Assembly (NCBI GenBank): GCA_002393575.1
Contig: DGSN01000013.1
Coordinates: 38,329-102,328, forward strand
Source: Prevotellaceae bacterium UBA4361
Lineage (GTDB): Bacteria; Bacteroidota; Bacteroidia; Bacteroidales; Bacteroidaceae
DNA: 64,000 nucleotides
Reading direction: 5' to 3'
Shown here: piece after piece, positions 48,829 through 58,049 of the stretch
Numbering within the stretch: the stretch's first letter is position 1
Layout of the letters: every line of letters begins with the position of its first letter
Made by a program: the position numbers and the translations under genes
Notes under the pieces: model-generated
Database searches by the model: none
What the model saw: the letters and a program-made list of their open reading frames with translations, nothing else
What the model was told of the DNA's origin: nothing

Positions 48829-49895
48829 GAAAACTTGCTGTCAGACATATCCTCGTCATACGTTTTCGTCGAGTGGGCGATTCCGTCCTCAGCATGGGAC
48901 TCTGCCACAGTTTGCGCCAGACTTTTCCCCATGCACAAATCGACTTCGTCATCAACGAAGGCATCCACACGCTCTATGAGCATCATCCCGACGTGGACCG
49001 CTGCATCACCTTCAACGAAGAGGAAAACCACAACCCACGGCTCTATCTACAGAAAGTGTGGAAGACAGTTCACGACACGCGCTACGACATCATCATCGAC
49101 ATGCGAACCACGGTGAAAACGCTCTGGTTCTCACTGTTCTCCCGTTTCCGCACGCCTTACCGCATCGGCATCAAGAAAAGCTATGGATGGGGCATCCTTT
49201 CGCACAGAGTGGATAATCATGCGAAAGGGACTGGCAATCGACTCGTTCAGAACAACATGCTGATGGACCCCTTAGCCGAGATTGCCGAACTGAAAAAAGC
49301 GAATGACTTCCGTCTGTACGTGGAAGAATGGCGCAAAGAGCAATTCCACCAACTGATGGAAGAAAAGGGCATCGACTTTTCTCGTCCTGTCATTCTCGCC
49401 ACACCTACCGCACGACTGGAATACAAGGTGCTGCCAGCCGAAAGCATGAAGGAAGTCCTGCAAAAAATCATTGACAACTTCGACGCTCAGATTATCTTCA
49501 ACTTCGCTGGCAAGGAACGCGACATCGCTTTGCGCTATCAGCACGAAATGGGCGACGACCCGCACATTTTCACTAACATCGAAGCCCCTTCCTTGCCCGA
49601 CCTCTGCGCCTTGGCTTCCAACTGCCACTATTTCTTTGGCAACGAGGGCGGACCTCGCCATATTGCCCAAGCACTCAATGTGCCATCCTTCGCCATCTTT
49701 CCTCCCAACATCAAGAAATCCGTTTGGCTGCCCAACGAGGGCGAACGCTTTGCTGGCATCAGTCCCGACGACTTCGTGCCATACGAGGAACAAATCACTA
49801 AGAAAATGTCATACACCGAGCGCATGGCACTCCTCACTCCTCAACGCATTTGGGCACAGCTGGAGCCACACCTTAGAGGTAATATCAGAAAATGA
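48825..49895 (+). CDS. Heptosyltransferase-family (GT9) glycosyltransferase
   Basis: A 356-residue GT9 protein. The start RHILVIRFRRVGDSVLSMGL is the typical ADP-heptose-LPS heptosyltransferase N terminus, and FFGNEGGPRHIAQALNVPSF near residue 270 is the donor-binding motif. It should act on the inner core of LPS in the cytoplasm. It overlaps the preceding glycosyltransferase by four bases. The stop is followed at once by a GAAGAAT heptamer array. Confidence 0.87.
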   Translation: MRKLAVRHILVIRFRRVGDSVLSMGLCHSLRQTFPHAQIDFVINEGIHTLYEHHPDVDRCITFNEEENHNPRLYLQKVWKTVHDTRYDIIIDMRTTVKTLWFSLFSRFRTPYRIGIKKSYGWGILSHRVDNHAKGTGNRLVQNNMLMDPLAEIAELKKANDFRLYVEEWRKEQFHQLMEEKGIDFSRPVILATPTARLEYKVLPAESMKEVLQKIIDNFDAQIIFNFAGKERDIALRYQHEMGDDPHIFTNIEAPSLPDLCALASNCHYFFGNEGGPRHIAQALNVPSFAIFPPNIKKSVWLPNEGERFAGISPDDFVPYEEQITKKMSYTERMALLTPQRIWAQLEPHLRGNIRK

Positions 49896-50033
49896 AGAAT
49901 GAAGAATGATAAATGAAGAATTTTGGTAAGTTAAAAGTTAATAGTTATAAGTTAAAAGTTCACCACTCATTGGCATTTTAATTTTTTTTTCATTCTTCAT
50001 TCGGAGCGTAGCGACCATTCTTCATTCTTCATT
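49892..50033. repeat. 7-bp arrays (GAAGAAT, AGTTAAA, CATTCTT) between convergent genes
   Basis: GAAGAAT units directly follow the GT9 stop, then AGTTAAA AGTTAAT AGTTATA AGTTAAA AGTTCAC, then CATTCTT units that run into the 3' end of the convergent glycosyltransferase gene. The outer blocks are complementary. Confidence 0.75.
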
Positions 50034-51080
50034 TAATTGAAGCAACGCTTCGGCAATAATCTTCGTCGTGTTTTCCAAATTGAATTTGCGCTCTGCCAAA
50101 GCACGTGCGTTTTGTCCCATCCGCTGAACCTCTTCGGGATGCTCCAACAGGCGGTGGAGTGCTTGCACCCAAGCATCCACATCGTCATACGGCACACTGA
50201 TGCCCACGCCTTCCTGGTCCACGTCGTAAGGGAAAGTGGTGTTGCGCGTGGTGATGACAGGAGTGCCTAATGCCAAAGCCTCTACCAATGTGGTCAGTCC
50301 TACGGTGTAGTTGCTTTTCCTGCAACAAATCGCGATACATTCGGCTTGGTTCACGATTTGTGCCAGTTCTCCAATCATGAGGCGATGAATGACATGAATA
50401 TCCACGTTCTTGGGAACTTGAACTCCTGCCAGCACTTTCGTGTAGTCCAAGTCACCTGTCTTTTCGTTGATATACATGGTGAGTTTCGCTTTCTCCACCT
50501 TTGAGAAAGCCTCAATCAGCGTAGGCAAGTCGCGCTGTTCCTTGCCTGTCGAAATGAATCCACTTCGCTGCTTTCTTCCTTGCAACAACGAGTCGTAGAA
50601 ATCCAAATCGGGTCCCCACGGCACCACTTGCAACTTCTCCTTCTTGGTTTTCGATGCTTTCAGCGACTCATCCACGAGTTGCTGGCTGAAGAAGAACATG
50701 TGGTCGATGCCTCGATAGAAGAGTCTTGACATTCGTTCCCGAAGCCATCCTTTCGCTTCCACGATGGGCTGGTGATGCCATAGGACAATCGGTTTGCGAT
50801 AAAGTCCCAAAGCACGCAGGAATATCAGTCCCTCAATGCCCCGAAAGGAGGTGGCATAGAGAGCATCGTATTTCCGTCCACAAGTGAGGATGCGCCAAGT
50901 GGTGAGCCACGTCAGTTTCAGTCGGTTATCGTAGAAGGGCTTGTAGAGATGCGGAATGACCTCCACTCCGTATTTCGGCAAATGGGTGGCTCCATAGAGC
51001 AAATGGCCTGGATAGAGTCCTTCTCGCCATTCACGCAGAATGCGCTCCGTGTCTTGTGTATGATAAAAATAGACTTTCAT
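50022..51080 (-). CDS. Family 4 glycosyltransferase
   Basis: From MKVYFYHTQDTERILREWRE (start 51080) the product is 352 residues. The C-terminal donor domain has VGLTTLVEALALGTPVI and the protein follows GT-B organisation. The N-terminal domain contains KPIVLWHHQPI and HMFFFSQQLVDESLKASKT. It probably adds a sugar to the polysaccharide exported by the neighbouring flippase. Its start overlaps the flippase stop by four bases (ATGA). Its last residues, NEE, and stop codon are encoded by the CATTCTT heptamer array at 50022-50033. Confidence 0.83.
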   Translation of the reverse strand: MKVYFYHTQDTERILREWREGLYPGHLLYGATHLPKYGVEVIPHLYKPFYDNRLKLTWLTTWRILTCGRKYDALYATSFRGIEGLIFLRALGLYRKPIVLWHHQPIVEAKGWLRERMSRLFYRGIDHMFFFSQQLVDESLKASKTKKEKLQVVPWGPDLDFYDSLLQGRKQRSGFISTGKEQRDLPTLIEAFSKVEKAKLTMYINEKTGDLDYTKVLAGVQVPKNVDIHVIHRLMIGELAQIVNQAECIAICCRKSNYTVGLTTLVEALALGTPVITTRNTTFPYDVDQEGVGISVPYDDVDAWVQALHRLLEHPEEVQRMGQNARALAERKFNLENTTKIIAEALLQLNEE

Positions 51081-52588
51081 TTCTTTTGTAAATAACTGAC
51101 GCACTCCTTGAAAATTTTTGCTCCTGAGAGCCATATCGCTATTAGGTAGATGATTGCTGCCATAAGCACACGAAGCGCCAACAAGAGATAGATGTTTTCG
51201 ATGCTTCGAGTGAGGAAGCCCGTGACGAGCATCGTGGCTGCGGCGATCAAGGCGAAAGGCAGGACATCCTTGATGGCATTGAGGTAGCTGAGATGGATTT
51301 CACGCTTCAAGAACGCATGCCATATCAGGAGCCAGAGAATGTAAATGCTGACGTAGCACACCACCATCAGTCGCACGTCGGACAGGCAGAACGAGACAAG
51401 CGAGGTGTGCAGCACAAAAGTCCAGTCGAACTGCTTCACGGCAACGAGGAATGCCAGCATCACAAGTCCTTGCGCAATGATATTCCACATATACACATCG
51501 CTCCGTCCTCGACTGATGAGGAAATTGAAGTAGAGAGCCGTGATGGGCATGAATGCACCGGCAATGCACAACATTTGCATCATCTCCGCACTGCCCAACC
51601 ATTTTTCTCCCACGGCAATCACAATGAATTCCTTCGCCACGAGAGCCAGTCCGAACAGGGCAGGAAAAGCAATGAAACTAGTGAAACGAAGCATCTTGCG
51701 GAAGGCACGTTGCAAACGCTCTTGGTCGTCACCCACTTGCACAAACATAGGTTGCGCCACGCCTTGCACCATGCCAGTGATGAGCTGACTGCCCATCTTG
51801 TTCCATTTGTCTGCTTGGTCGTAGGTGCCCACCATCTTCTTGGTGTAGAAATAGCCAAAAACGAGCGTGAAAAGTTTGTTGTTGATGCAATTAAAGATGT
51901 TTGTTATCAACAGTTTGCAGGAAAATCCAAACATCTCCCGAATGGGCTGGAGACTAAAATGGAGCGAAGGACGGAAACCTGAGTATTTCCAACTGAGAAT
52001 GGAAACAACCGTCACATACACCATTGCCTGCGTCACAATGCTCCAGTAACTCATGCCACATACTGCCATCGTTATGCCCACAATGCCTGAAACCAGCAGG
52101 GCAATCACTCCGATAATCGCTTGTTCCTTCACCCTCAGTTGCTTGAACAGGATGGCCCTGGGAGTGATGGAGAAACTGGCAAAGAAGAAGCCCAAGAAGG
52201 CATAGCGGGACAGCCAAAGGAGTTCGGGGTCGCCAAAGAACTTGACAATGAGAGGCGCACAAAACCACAGAACCACATAGAGGAAGGCGCTCACGGAAAT
52301 GTTAAACCAAAAGACGGAATTATAATCCACGTGGGTGGCGTTCTTTCGGTTGGTTAACGCCGAAATAAAACCGCTTTCCTGCAACGCAGCTGCTATGGCA
52401 GAAAAGATGGCGAGTTCGCTCGCCAGTCCATAGTCTTCTTGGGACAGAATACGCGCCAAAATGATACCGAAGACCACATTGAGCAACTGCGTGGCACCAT
52501 TGTTTGCCATGCCCCAAAGCAAGCCTTTTGCTGTTTTGTCCTTCAAAGAGGATGTCGCTTCATTGCTATGTGAGTCTTCCTGTTTCAT
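51077..52588 (-). CDS. Polysaccharide flippase (Wzx-like, MOP superfamily)
   Basis: About 503 residues with some 12-14 transmembrane helices. KTAKGLLWGMANNGATQLLN and GIILARILSQEDYGLASELA near the N terminus are typical of Wzx-type lipid-linked oligosaccharide flippases. It moves undecaprenyl-PP-linked glycan across the inner membrane. Met12 (MKQEDSHSNE) at 52588 is used because it lies just after the upstream gene; a start at 52621 would overlap that gene by 26 bases and is also possible. It is coupled to the downstream glycosyltransferase. Confidence 0.88.
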   Translation of the reverse strand: MKQEDSHSNEATSSLKDKTAKGLLWGMANNGATQLLNVVFGIILARILSQEDYGLASELAIFSAIAAALQESGFISALTNRKNATHVDYNSVFWFNISVSAFLYVVLWFCAPLIVKFFGDPELLWLSRYAFLGFFFASFSITPRAILFKQLRVKEQAIIGVIALLVSGIVGITMAVCGMSYWSIVTQAMVYVTVVSILSWKYSGFRPSLHFSLQPIREMFGFSCKLLITNIFNCINNKLFTLVFGYFYTKKMVGTYDQADKWNKMGSQLITGMVQGVAQPMFVQVGDDQERLQRAFRKMLRFTSFIAFPALFGLALVAKEFIVIAVGEKWLGSAEMMQMLCIAGAFMPITALYFNFLISRGRSDVYMWNIIAQGLVMLAFLVAVKQFDWTFVLHTSLVSFCLSDVRLMVVCYVSIYILWLLIWHAFLKREIHLSYLNAIKDVLPFALIAAATMLVTGFLTRSIENIYLLLALRVLMAAIIYLIAIWLSGAKIFKECVSYLQKK

Positions 52589-52595
52589 AGAATCT

Positions 52596-53609
52596 TCATT
52601 TTCCTTTCTTATATCTTCCACTCAACCACGGCACGCCTTCAATCTTCGGCACAAGCCAAGTGCATGTCACGAGAATGAATGCCAGACACAGAATGAAATC
52701 TTCCCAATGCCCCACCATCGTGTGATGGAACAGGCGATGTGTGAGATGATAGATGATGAGCAAAGGATAATGGGCAACAAAATACACCATGGAATGTTCC
52801 CCGATGAAATTGACGACAGGCACTCGCTTCACGGGCAGAGAAAGCAGAATGCCCGCGAAGCCACAAAGGGAAAGAACCGAATTGACAATGGCACCCACAG
52901 GACGCTGCACATATTTGTTCAAACTCATGTCGTATTCACCATGATAGTGTATGTTGAGATAGACAAAAAGTCCGATGAATACGGCAGAAATGGCTAAGAC
53001 CGCAGCTTTGGGAACATGGTTCATCACCCACTTCCACAAGCGTCCCAAGAAGAAAAAGAAAATGCCGAGAAACACATTGCTCAAACTCATGGGCAAGGGA
53101 TTTCCCTGCTGATAGAGCCAATAACTGACGAAGGGAAACGCGACGATAATCCATCGCAGATGCTTCACCTTTCCGATGAAGTGCATGAAGAGATACGCCA
53201 CATAGAAACTGAACAGGAACCAAACAGGAGCATTGCCGTAAGGACGACTAATCATGATGTTGTGTTCCCACGTGACACGTTTCTCCAAATAGGGCATGAA
53301 CATATCCAAGTTGAGAAGCATCATGCCGAAGAAAATGGCATCGCCAATGATAGTCCAAGAGATATAGGGAACAAGCAAACGCTTGGTGCGGTCGATGCAA
53401 TACGCCTTCGAATTGCCGCTGACGGTCTTGTTGAAATAGCCTGCTTTGAAAAAGAAAAATGACATGAAAAAAAATGTCCATGCCATCATCTTTCCACACC
53501 AAAAGTCACCGCGCATTCCGCAGAAACCTGCCACATGCAGAACAATCATCCTCAAGATGCAGATTCCACAAAGAAGGTCGAATGCATGATTCCTCTGTTT
53601 CAAAGCCAT
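52596..53609 (-). CDS. Acyltransferase family 3 membrane protein
   Basis: A 337-residue membrane protein with about ten helices. RNHAFDLLCGICILRMIVLH with the early R/H pair, YCIDRTKRLLVPYISWTIIG and FIGEHSMVYFVAHYPLL are the marks of the acyltransferase-3 (OafA/WecH-like) family. It O-acetylates or otherwise acylates surface glycans. The gene is eight bases upstream of the flippase start, so it heads that leftward operon. The exact target is unknown. Confidence 0.85.
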   Translation of the reverse strand: MALKQRNHAFDLLCGICILRMIVLHVAGFCGMRGDFWCGKMMAWTFFFMSFFFFKAGYFNKTVSGNSKAYCIDRTKRLLVPYISWTIIGDAIFFGMMLLNLDMFMPYLEKRVTWEHNIMISRPYGNAPVWFLFSFYVAYLFMHFIGKVKHLRWIIVAFPFVSYWLYQQGNPLPMSLSNVFLGIFFFFLGRLWKWVMNHVPKAAVLAISAVFIGLFVYLNIHYHGEYDMSLNKYVQRPVGAIVNSVLSLCGFAGILLSLPVKRVPVVNFIGEHSMVYFVAHYPLLIIYHLTHRLFHHTMVGHWEDFILCLAFILVTCTWLVPKIEGVPWLSGRYKKGK

Positions 53610-53646
53610 TAACTAAGTATTTGAGTGTTAAGTTTTCACTTTTATA

Positions 53647-53722
53647 GTCTCCTGAAGAAATAGACTAAATGTACTAAATTTATTTTTAAATTTTGCCGAT
53701 TTTGCCAACTTCTTTAGGAGAC
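53647..53722. other. Inverted repeat flanking a short A/T-rich spacer
   Basis: GTCTCCTGAAGAA (53647-53659) is complementary in 12 of 13 positions to TTCTTTAGGAGAC (53710-53722), with 50 A/T-rich bases between. It sits in the 161-bp spacer upstream of the acyltransferase operon. It could be a loop-closing operator or a terminator-like structure for the opposite side. Confidence 0.4.
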
Positions 53723-53770
53723 CCCTTATCTATCTCTTCACGCTCCACGCCAAACTTTCCTTTTTCCCAT

Positions 53771-54304
53771 TTAGTTGACGATGTTAATCCTCACGCCATC
53801 GTAAGAAATAGGATAGCGATAGAGTCCGCGAGGAGACTCGTATGTGCCGTTGCCTTTGCTGAGAATCACGCCATCGTTGTTGAGGTCGTATTTGATGCCA
53901 CATTTTCCACAAGTGACCACACCGTTTTCTCCCAGCGTCAGTCGGTAGTCGTTACGGTCGCAGTTGGGACAAGCCAAGTCGAACGCACGGTAGTTGCCCC
54001 AATTGTCAGTTCCTACGATGATACCGCCCAGTCCGAAACGGAAATCTTTCGACAAGGCATCCAGATTGTACCGAGTCTCGCTTTGCAAAGTCTTCATCAC
54101 AATCTTATCACCCGACTGGCGAATCGTGGCAAACTGCCCAAAATTTCCAATGACATTCGTGAGTTCACGATACGAAACCACCTGGAAACCACACATCACT
54201 CGATATTTCTGCGAGTAGGTGCTGGTGAGTTCATCACTGCAAGAAGTGGAAACAAAGCCTGTCATGCAAACAAGCATCAAGATGGCAAAACGAAACTTCT
54301 TCAT
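53771..54304 (-). CDS. Lipoprotein with four-cysteine metal-binding motif
   Basis: From MKKFRFAILMLVCMTGFVST (ATG at 54304; another immediately upstream) the product is 177 residues with a lipobox (STSC, Cys22). In the C-terminal half ACPNCDRNDYRLTLGENGVV then TCGKCGIKYDLNNDG is a CxxC...CxxC pattern at the place where Rieske-like proteins have their CxH pairs. The context (short beta-sandwich, GLYRYPISYDG end) resembles Rieske-fold lipoproteins of Prevotella, here with four Cys and so more likely to bind zinc or a rubredoxin-like iron. Function unknown. Confidence 0.75.
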   Translation of the reverse strand: MKKFRFAILMLVCMTGFVSTSCSDELTSTYSQKYRVMCGFQVVSYRELTNVIGNFGQFATIRQSGDKIVMKTLQSETRYNLDALSKDFRFGLGGIIVGTDNWGNYRAFDLACPNCDRNDYRLTLGENGVVTCGKCGIKYDLNNDGVILSKGNGTYESPRGLYRYPISYDGVRINIVN

Positions 54305-54342
54305 CATAAAAAAGTACCGATGAAATCGAGGTTTTTGTAGTT

Positions 54343-55314
54343 TTAGAACCAAAGAACCGGGTCGGAGATGATGGCATCGATTTCTGCCATTTCCTCATCC
54401 GAGAACTTCAGGTTATTCAGCGTTTCCAGATTGTTATTCAACTGAGCCACGGACGACGTGCCAATAATCAACGATGTCACCCGTTCGTCACTCAGCACCC
54501 ATGCCAATGCCATCTGAGCCATGCTCTGACCACGTCGCTTGGCAATGGCTCCCAATTTACGTGCAGCCTCCACACGCTCTGCCGTCACTTGCGACTGCTG
54601 CAAGAAACCTGTTGAACGAGCGGCACGACTACCTTCAGGAATACCATTGTCGTACTTGCCAGTGAGCAAGCCTTGTGCCAACGGAGAGAAACAGATGATG
54701 CCACTACCATTGTCGGCAGCCAGTTGGAAATTCTCGCGCTTCGCCTTCATGTCGAACATCGAACAGCGATACTGGCTCAGCAAGCAAGGCACCTTTGCCT
54801 CTTTCAGAATGTCGTAAGCCAACTGCTGTTCCTTAGGAGGATACTTCGAAATGCCCACATAGAGCGCCTTGCCCTGACGCACCAAGTCAATAAGTGCCTG
54901 CATGGTTTCCTCCACAGGTGTCACACCGTCATAACGATGGGAGTAGAACACGTCGAAATACTCCAGTCCACAGCGCTTCAGGCTCTGGTCGCACGAAGCA
55001 ATGAGATTCTTGCGTGAACTGCCCGTTCCATAAACGCCATCCCACATGTCGTGTCCTGCCTTCGAGGAAATGAACATCTCGTCACGATGGCTCGCCAAGT
55101 TCTCCTTCAGGATGCGTCCGAAATTCGTCTCTGCACTACCAGGCGAAGGACCATAGTTGTTAGCCAAGTCGAAATGGCAAATGCCAGCATCGAACGCACG
55201 CAGAATCATCTGAGTGGCAACGTCGAAATCATCTACATCGCCGAAATTGTGCCACAGCCCCAACGAGAGCAAGGGGAGCTGCACACCGCTATGTCCACAA
55301 TATTTGTATTCCAT
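54343..55314 (-). CDS. Aldo/keto reductase
   Basis: A 323-residue TIM-barrel NADPH-dependent reductase. The family tetrad is visible: Asp and Tyr in CHFDLANNYGPSPGSAE, Lys in ISSKAGHDMWDG and His in FDVFYSHRYDG. The C-terminal SLIIGTSSVAQLNNNLETLN is the cofactor-binding end. The closest pattern is the YghZ/L-glyceraldehyde-3-phosphate reductase or potassium-channel beta-subunit branch. It reduces aldehydes or ketones in the cytoplasm, substrate unknown. The stop lies near the lipoprotein start, and the argH gene is 13 bases upstream on the same strand, so co-transcription is possible. Confidence 0.92.
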   Translation of the reverse strand: MEYKYCGHSGVQLPLLSLGLWHNFGDVDDFDVATQMILRAFDAGICHFDLANNYGPSPGSAETNFGRILKENLASHRDEMFISSKAGHDMWDGVYGTGSSRKNLIASCDQSLKRCGLEYFDVFYSHRYDGVTPVEETMQALIDLVRQGKALYVGISKYPPKEQQLAYDILKEAKVPCLLSQYRCSMFDMKAKRENFQLAADNGSGIICFSPLAQGLLTGKYDNGIPEGSRAARSTGFLQQSQVTAERVEAARKLGAIAKRRGQSMAQMALAWVLSDERVTSLIIGTSSVAQLNNNLETLNNLKFSDEEMAEIDAIISDPVLWF

Positions 55315-55327
55315 CCTACAAACGATT

Positions 55328-56716
55328 TTATAACAAAGAAGAATTTCTCATTCTCAATTCTTCATTCTTCATTCTCAATTCTTCAATAGCCTTGTCCATC
55401 TTCTCGAAGCGGAAACCAGCCATCACATCGTCCATCAACTGCTGAATCCTGTCGTTGCAGAGATTGCCGATGGAACCCTCATGCGTGTGATGGATGTCCT
55501 TGTTTGGTGTAAACTTACCAGCTTCGATGTCGAGCCCCACCTTCTTGTACGCATCGCGGAAAGGCATTCCCTCGCGAGCCAGACGATTCACCTCCTCCAC
55601 CGAGAACATCGGATTGTAGATGTCGTTGTCAAGAATATGCTCGTTCACCTTCATCTTATTAATTATGTATGCAGCCATCTTCAGGCAGTCCTTCAGTTCG
55701 TCGAACGATGGAAGGAACACCTCCTTGATAATCTGCAAGTCGCGGAAATAGCCCACAGGCAAGTTGTTCATGATGAGCATGATGGTCTGAGGCAGAGACT
55801 GCAATTTGTTGCATTTCGCACGTGTCAGTTCGAACACGTCAGGGTTCTTCTTGTGAGGCATGATGCTCGAACCCGTCGTACAGTCGTCGGGCAACTTCAC
55901 AAAACCAAAGTTCTGACTATTGAACATACATGCATCGAACGCCATCTTCGCCACCGTTCCAGCTATGCTTGCCATCGAGAACGCCACATTGCGCTCGGTC
56001 TTTCCGCGTCCCATCTGGGCATACACCACGTTGTAGTCCATCGAGTCGAAGCCCAACAAGTCCGTAGTCATCTGGCGATTGAGAGGAAACGAAGAACCAT
56101 AGCCGGCAGCCGAACCCAACGGATTGCGGTTGGTGATTTTCCAAGCCGCCAACAAATACTGCATATCGTCAACCAGCCCTTCAGCGTAAGCACCAAACCA
56201 CAGACCGAAACTCGACGGCATGGCCACCTGCAAATGCGTGTAGCCAGGCATCAGCACATCCTTGTAGCGGTTGCTCTGCTGAATCAGCTCGTCGAAAAGT
56301 TGCTTGGTGAGCTGGGCTATCTCACGAATCTGGCCACGGATGAACAGCTTCAAATCGACGAGCACTTGGTCGTTCCTTGAGCGTCCACTGTGTATTTTCT
56401 TGCCCACGTCGCCCAGTTTGCGCGTCAGCATCAGCTCCACTTGCGAGTGAACATCCTCCACCCCGTCCTCAATCACAAACTCACCCTTCTCCGCCTGGTC
56501 ATAAATCGTGCGCAATTCCTTCAGAAGCACGTCGAGTTCCTCCGCCGTGAGAAGTCCTATGGACTGGAGCATGGTGATGTGTGCCATACTACCCAGCACA
56601 TCATACTTGGCAAGATAGAGGTCCATCTCGCGGTCTCTGCCGATGGTGAACTTCTCTATCTCATCGGTCATGCGGACCTTCTTGGTCCATATATTTTCAA
56701 CTTTATGATTACCCAT
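55328..56716 (-). CDS. argH: Argininosuccinate lyase
   Basis: A 462-residue member of the aspartase/fumarase superfamily that splits argininosuccinate to arginine and fumarate, the last step of arginine synthesis. The start is MGNHKVENIWTKKVRMTDEI; the signature TTGSSIMPHKKNPDVFEL with the catalytic serine is present, as are DVHSQVELML and HSGRSRNDQVLVDLKLF. The natural end is near KAIEEL, but the frame continues for 16 more codons (RMKNEELRMRNSSLL) that are encoded by a GAATGAA-type heptamer tract. It is part of the pyrE-SRPBCC-argH group. Confidence 0.95.
   Translation of the reverse strand: MGNHKVENIWTKKVRMTDEIEKFTIGRDREMDLYLAKYDVLGSMAHITMLQSIGLLTAEELDVLLKELRTIYDQAEKGEFVIEDGVEDVHSQVELMLTRKLGDVGKKIHSGRSRNDQVLVDLKLFIRGQIREIAQLTKQLFDELIQQSNRYKDVLMPGYTHLQVAMPSSFGLWFGAYAEGLVDDMQYLLAAWKITNRNPLGSAAGYGSSFPLNRQMTTDLLGFDSMDYNVVYAQMGRGKTERNVAFSMASIAGTVAKMAFDACMFNSQNFGFVKLPDDCTTGSSIMPHKKNPDVFELTRAKCNKLQSLPQTIMLIMNNLPVGYFRDLQIIKEVFLPSFDELKDCLKMAAYIINKMKVNEHILDNDIYNPMFSVEEVNRLAREGMPFRDAYKKVGLDIEAGKFTPNKDIHHTHEGSIGNLCNDRIQQLMDDVMAGFRFEKMDKAIEELRMKNEELRMRNSSLL
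55343..55388. repeat. 7-bp repeat tract inside the argH 3' end
   Basis: TTCTCAT TCTCAATTCTTCATTCTTCATTCTCAATTCTTCA is the CATTCTT heptamer family and encodes the extra C-terminal residues of ArgH on the minus strand. Confidence 0.6.
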
Positions 56717-56790
56717 AGTTCGATTGTCACCTTTCCATTGAAAGACTAACTACTCCCCTCCATCACAGGGAAGGGAAAGGGGTGGGTCCA

Positions 56791-57264
56791 CTATTCATAA
56801 GGAATCATTGCCAGCACGTCGGCAAGCTTCTCGATTCCCTCCTTCAGCGGCTTCTCCACCATCACCTTGATGAACGGATTCAACTTGGCATCAATCGTCA
56901 GCTTCATCTTGCTGCTCGTGTCCGTAGTTGGCAACACCTGAATCCACAACGTCATTGGCACTGGCGACTCCACAGCCTCATACTTCACGCACTTCTCTGG
57001 TTCGCGGTCAATAATCTTAATCGTCATCTTCCCCACAGGAGGGATATTCATGCTCACCGTGTCGGCAGTGAACTCCAGCGAGTCCAACTGCTCCTTTGCC
57101 TTCTCAAACTGCTCCTCCGACACCTGACCCTTCATTCGCTCCACATTGGCAGGGTCCTTGATTCTCTCCTTCACGGCAGCCATGTTGTTCAAGTCCGACA
57201 ACTTGGCATACACACTCGCCTGAGCGTAAGCCACCTGCTTTATACTGCTTTCGTATTTAGCCAT
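56791..57264 (-). CDS. SRPBCC (START/Bet v1-like) domain protein
   Basis: A 157-residue protein without signal peptide: MAKYESSIKQVAYAQASVYA at the start, a helical segment (MAAVKERIKDPANVERMKGQ), then alternating strands (KMTIKIIDREPEKCVKYEAV, LWIQVLPTTD, MKLTIDAKLNPF) and a final helix (VEKPLKEGIEKLADVLAM). This is the SRPBCC helix-grip fold, a hydrophobic-ligand binding cavity of unknown ligand. It lies between pyrE and argH, a gene order that I recognise as conserved in Bacteroidales. Confidence 0.85.
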   Translation of the reverse strand: MAKYESSIKQVAYAQASVYAKLSDLNNMAAVKERIKDPANVERMKGQVSEEQFEKAKEQLDSLEFTADTVSMNIPPVGKMTIKIIDREPEKCVKYEAVESPVPMTLWIQVLPTTDTSSKMKLTIDAKLNPFIKVMVEKPLKEGIEKLADVLAMIPYE

Positions 57265-57342
57265 CTTTCTACAAGTTAATAATTAAGAATAAAGAATGAA
57301 AAACAATTCTTAATTCTTCATTTTCCATTCTTCATTCATCTA

Positions 57343-57975
57343 TCATCGCTTCCAATTCGCAGGGTCCTTGCGCCAAGTGTCGAGCACAGGCACCTGAGAC
57401 TCCGTAATATATTTTGTCTTCAGAGCCACTTCGAGCACAGCCTCATAGTTCGTCAGCGTGATGAGCTTCACCCTTGCAGCCTTGAATGCCTCCTGAGCAA
57501 TATCAAAACCGTAAGTGAACGAAGCCACCATACCAATCACCTCGCAGCCATTATTGCGAATAGCCTCCACAGCCTTCAGACTGCTGCCACCCGTCGAAAT
57601 CAAATCTTCAATCACAACCACCTTCATGCCTGGCATCAGCTCACCCTCAATCAGGTTCTCCAGACCATGGTCCTTCGGTTTCGAACGAACATACACGAAA
57701 GGTTTGTTCAACGCATCAGCCACCAGAGCACCCTGAGGAATAGCACCCGTTGCCACACCAGCAATCGCATCCACCTCTTCAAAGTTTTCGAGGATGACAC
57801 GCGCGATTTCCAATTTCACGAAAGAGCGCAAATCAGGATAAGAAAGCGTCTTGCGGTTGTCGCAATAGAACGGAGACTTCCAGCCCGATGCCCATGTGAA
57901 CGGATTGTCTGGTTGCAACTTGATAGCCTTGATTTTCAAGAGTTTGTCAGCGAAGATTTTCTCTAATGTTTTCAT
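57343..57975 (-). CDS. pyrE: Orotate phosphoribosyltransferase
   Basis: From MKTLEKIFADKLLKIKAIKL the product is 210 residues. It condenses orotate with PRPP to OMP in pyrimidine synthesis. The PRPP-binding motif VVVIEDLISTGGSSLKAVEA is at about 120-139, and TWASGWKSPFYCDNRKTLSY near the N terminus is typical of PyrE. A start 15 codons upstream (58020) is open but lies at the TAACTTTG promoter box (58018-58025), so 57975 is used. The SRPBCC and argH genes follow in the same direction. Confidence 0.95.
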   Translation of the reverse strand: MKTLEKIFADKLLKIKAIKLQPDNPFTWASGWKSPFYCDNRKTLSYPDLRSFVKLEIARVILENFEEVDAIAGVATGAIPQGALVADALNKPFVYVRSKPKDHGLENLIEGELMPGMKVVVIEDLISTGGSSLKAVEAIRNNGCEVIGMVASFTYGFDIAQEAFKAARVKLITLTNYEAVLEVALKTKYITESQVPVLDTWRKDPANWKR

Positions 57976-58017
57976 ATATCTTACATGATTAAATAAATAC
58001 GAACTTGTATTCGGATG

Positions 58018-58025
58018 CAAAGTTA
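58018..58025 (-). promoter_or_regulatory. pyrE: Promoter -7 box (TAACTTTG) for pyrE
   Basis: A perfect TAnnTTTG on the minus strand, 43 bases before the pyrE start. Confidence 0.5.
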
Positions 58026-58049
58026 GGAGAAAAATCCGAATTGTCGAGT

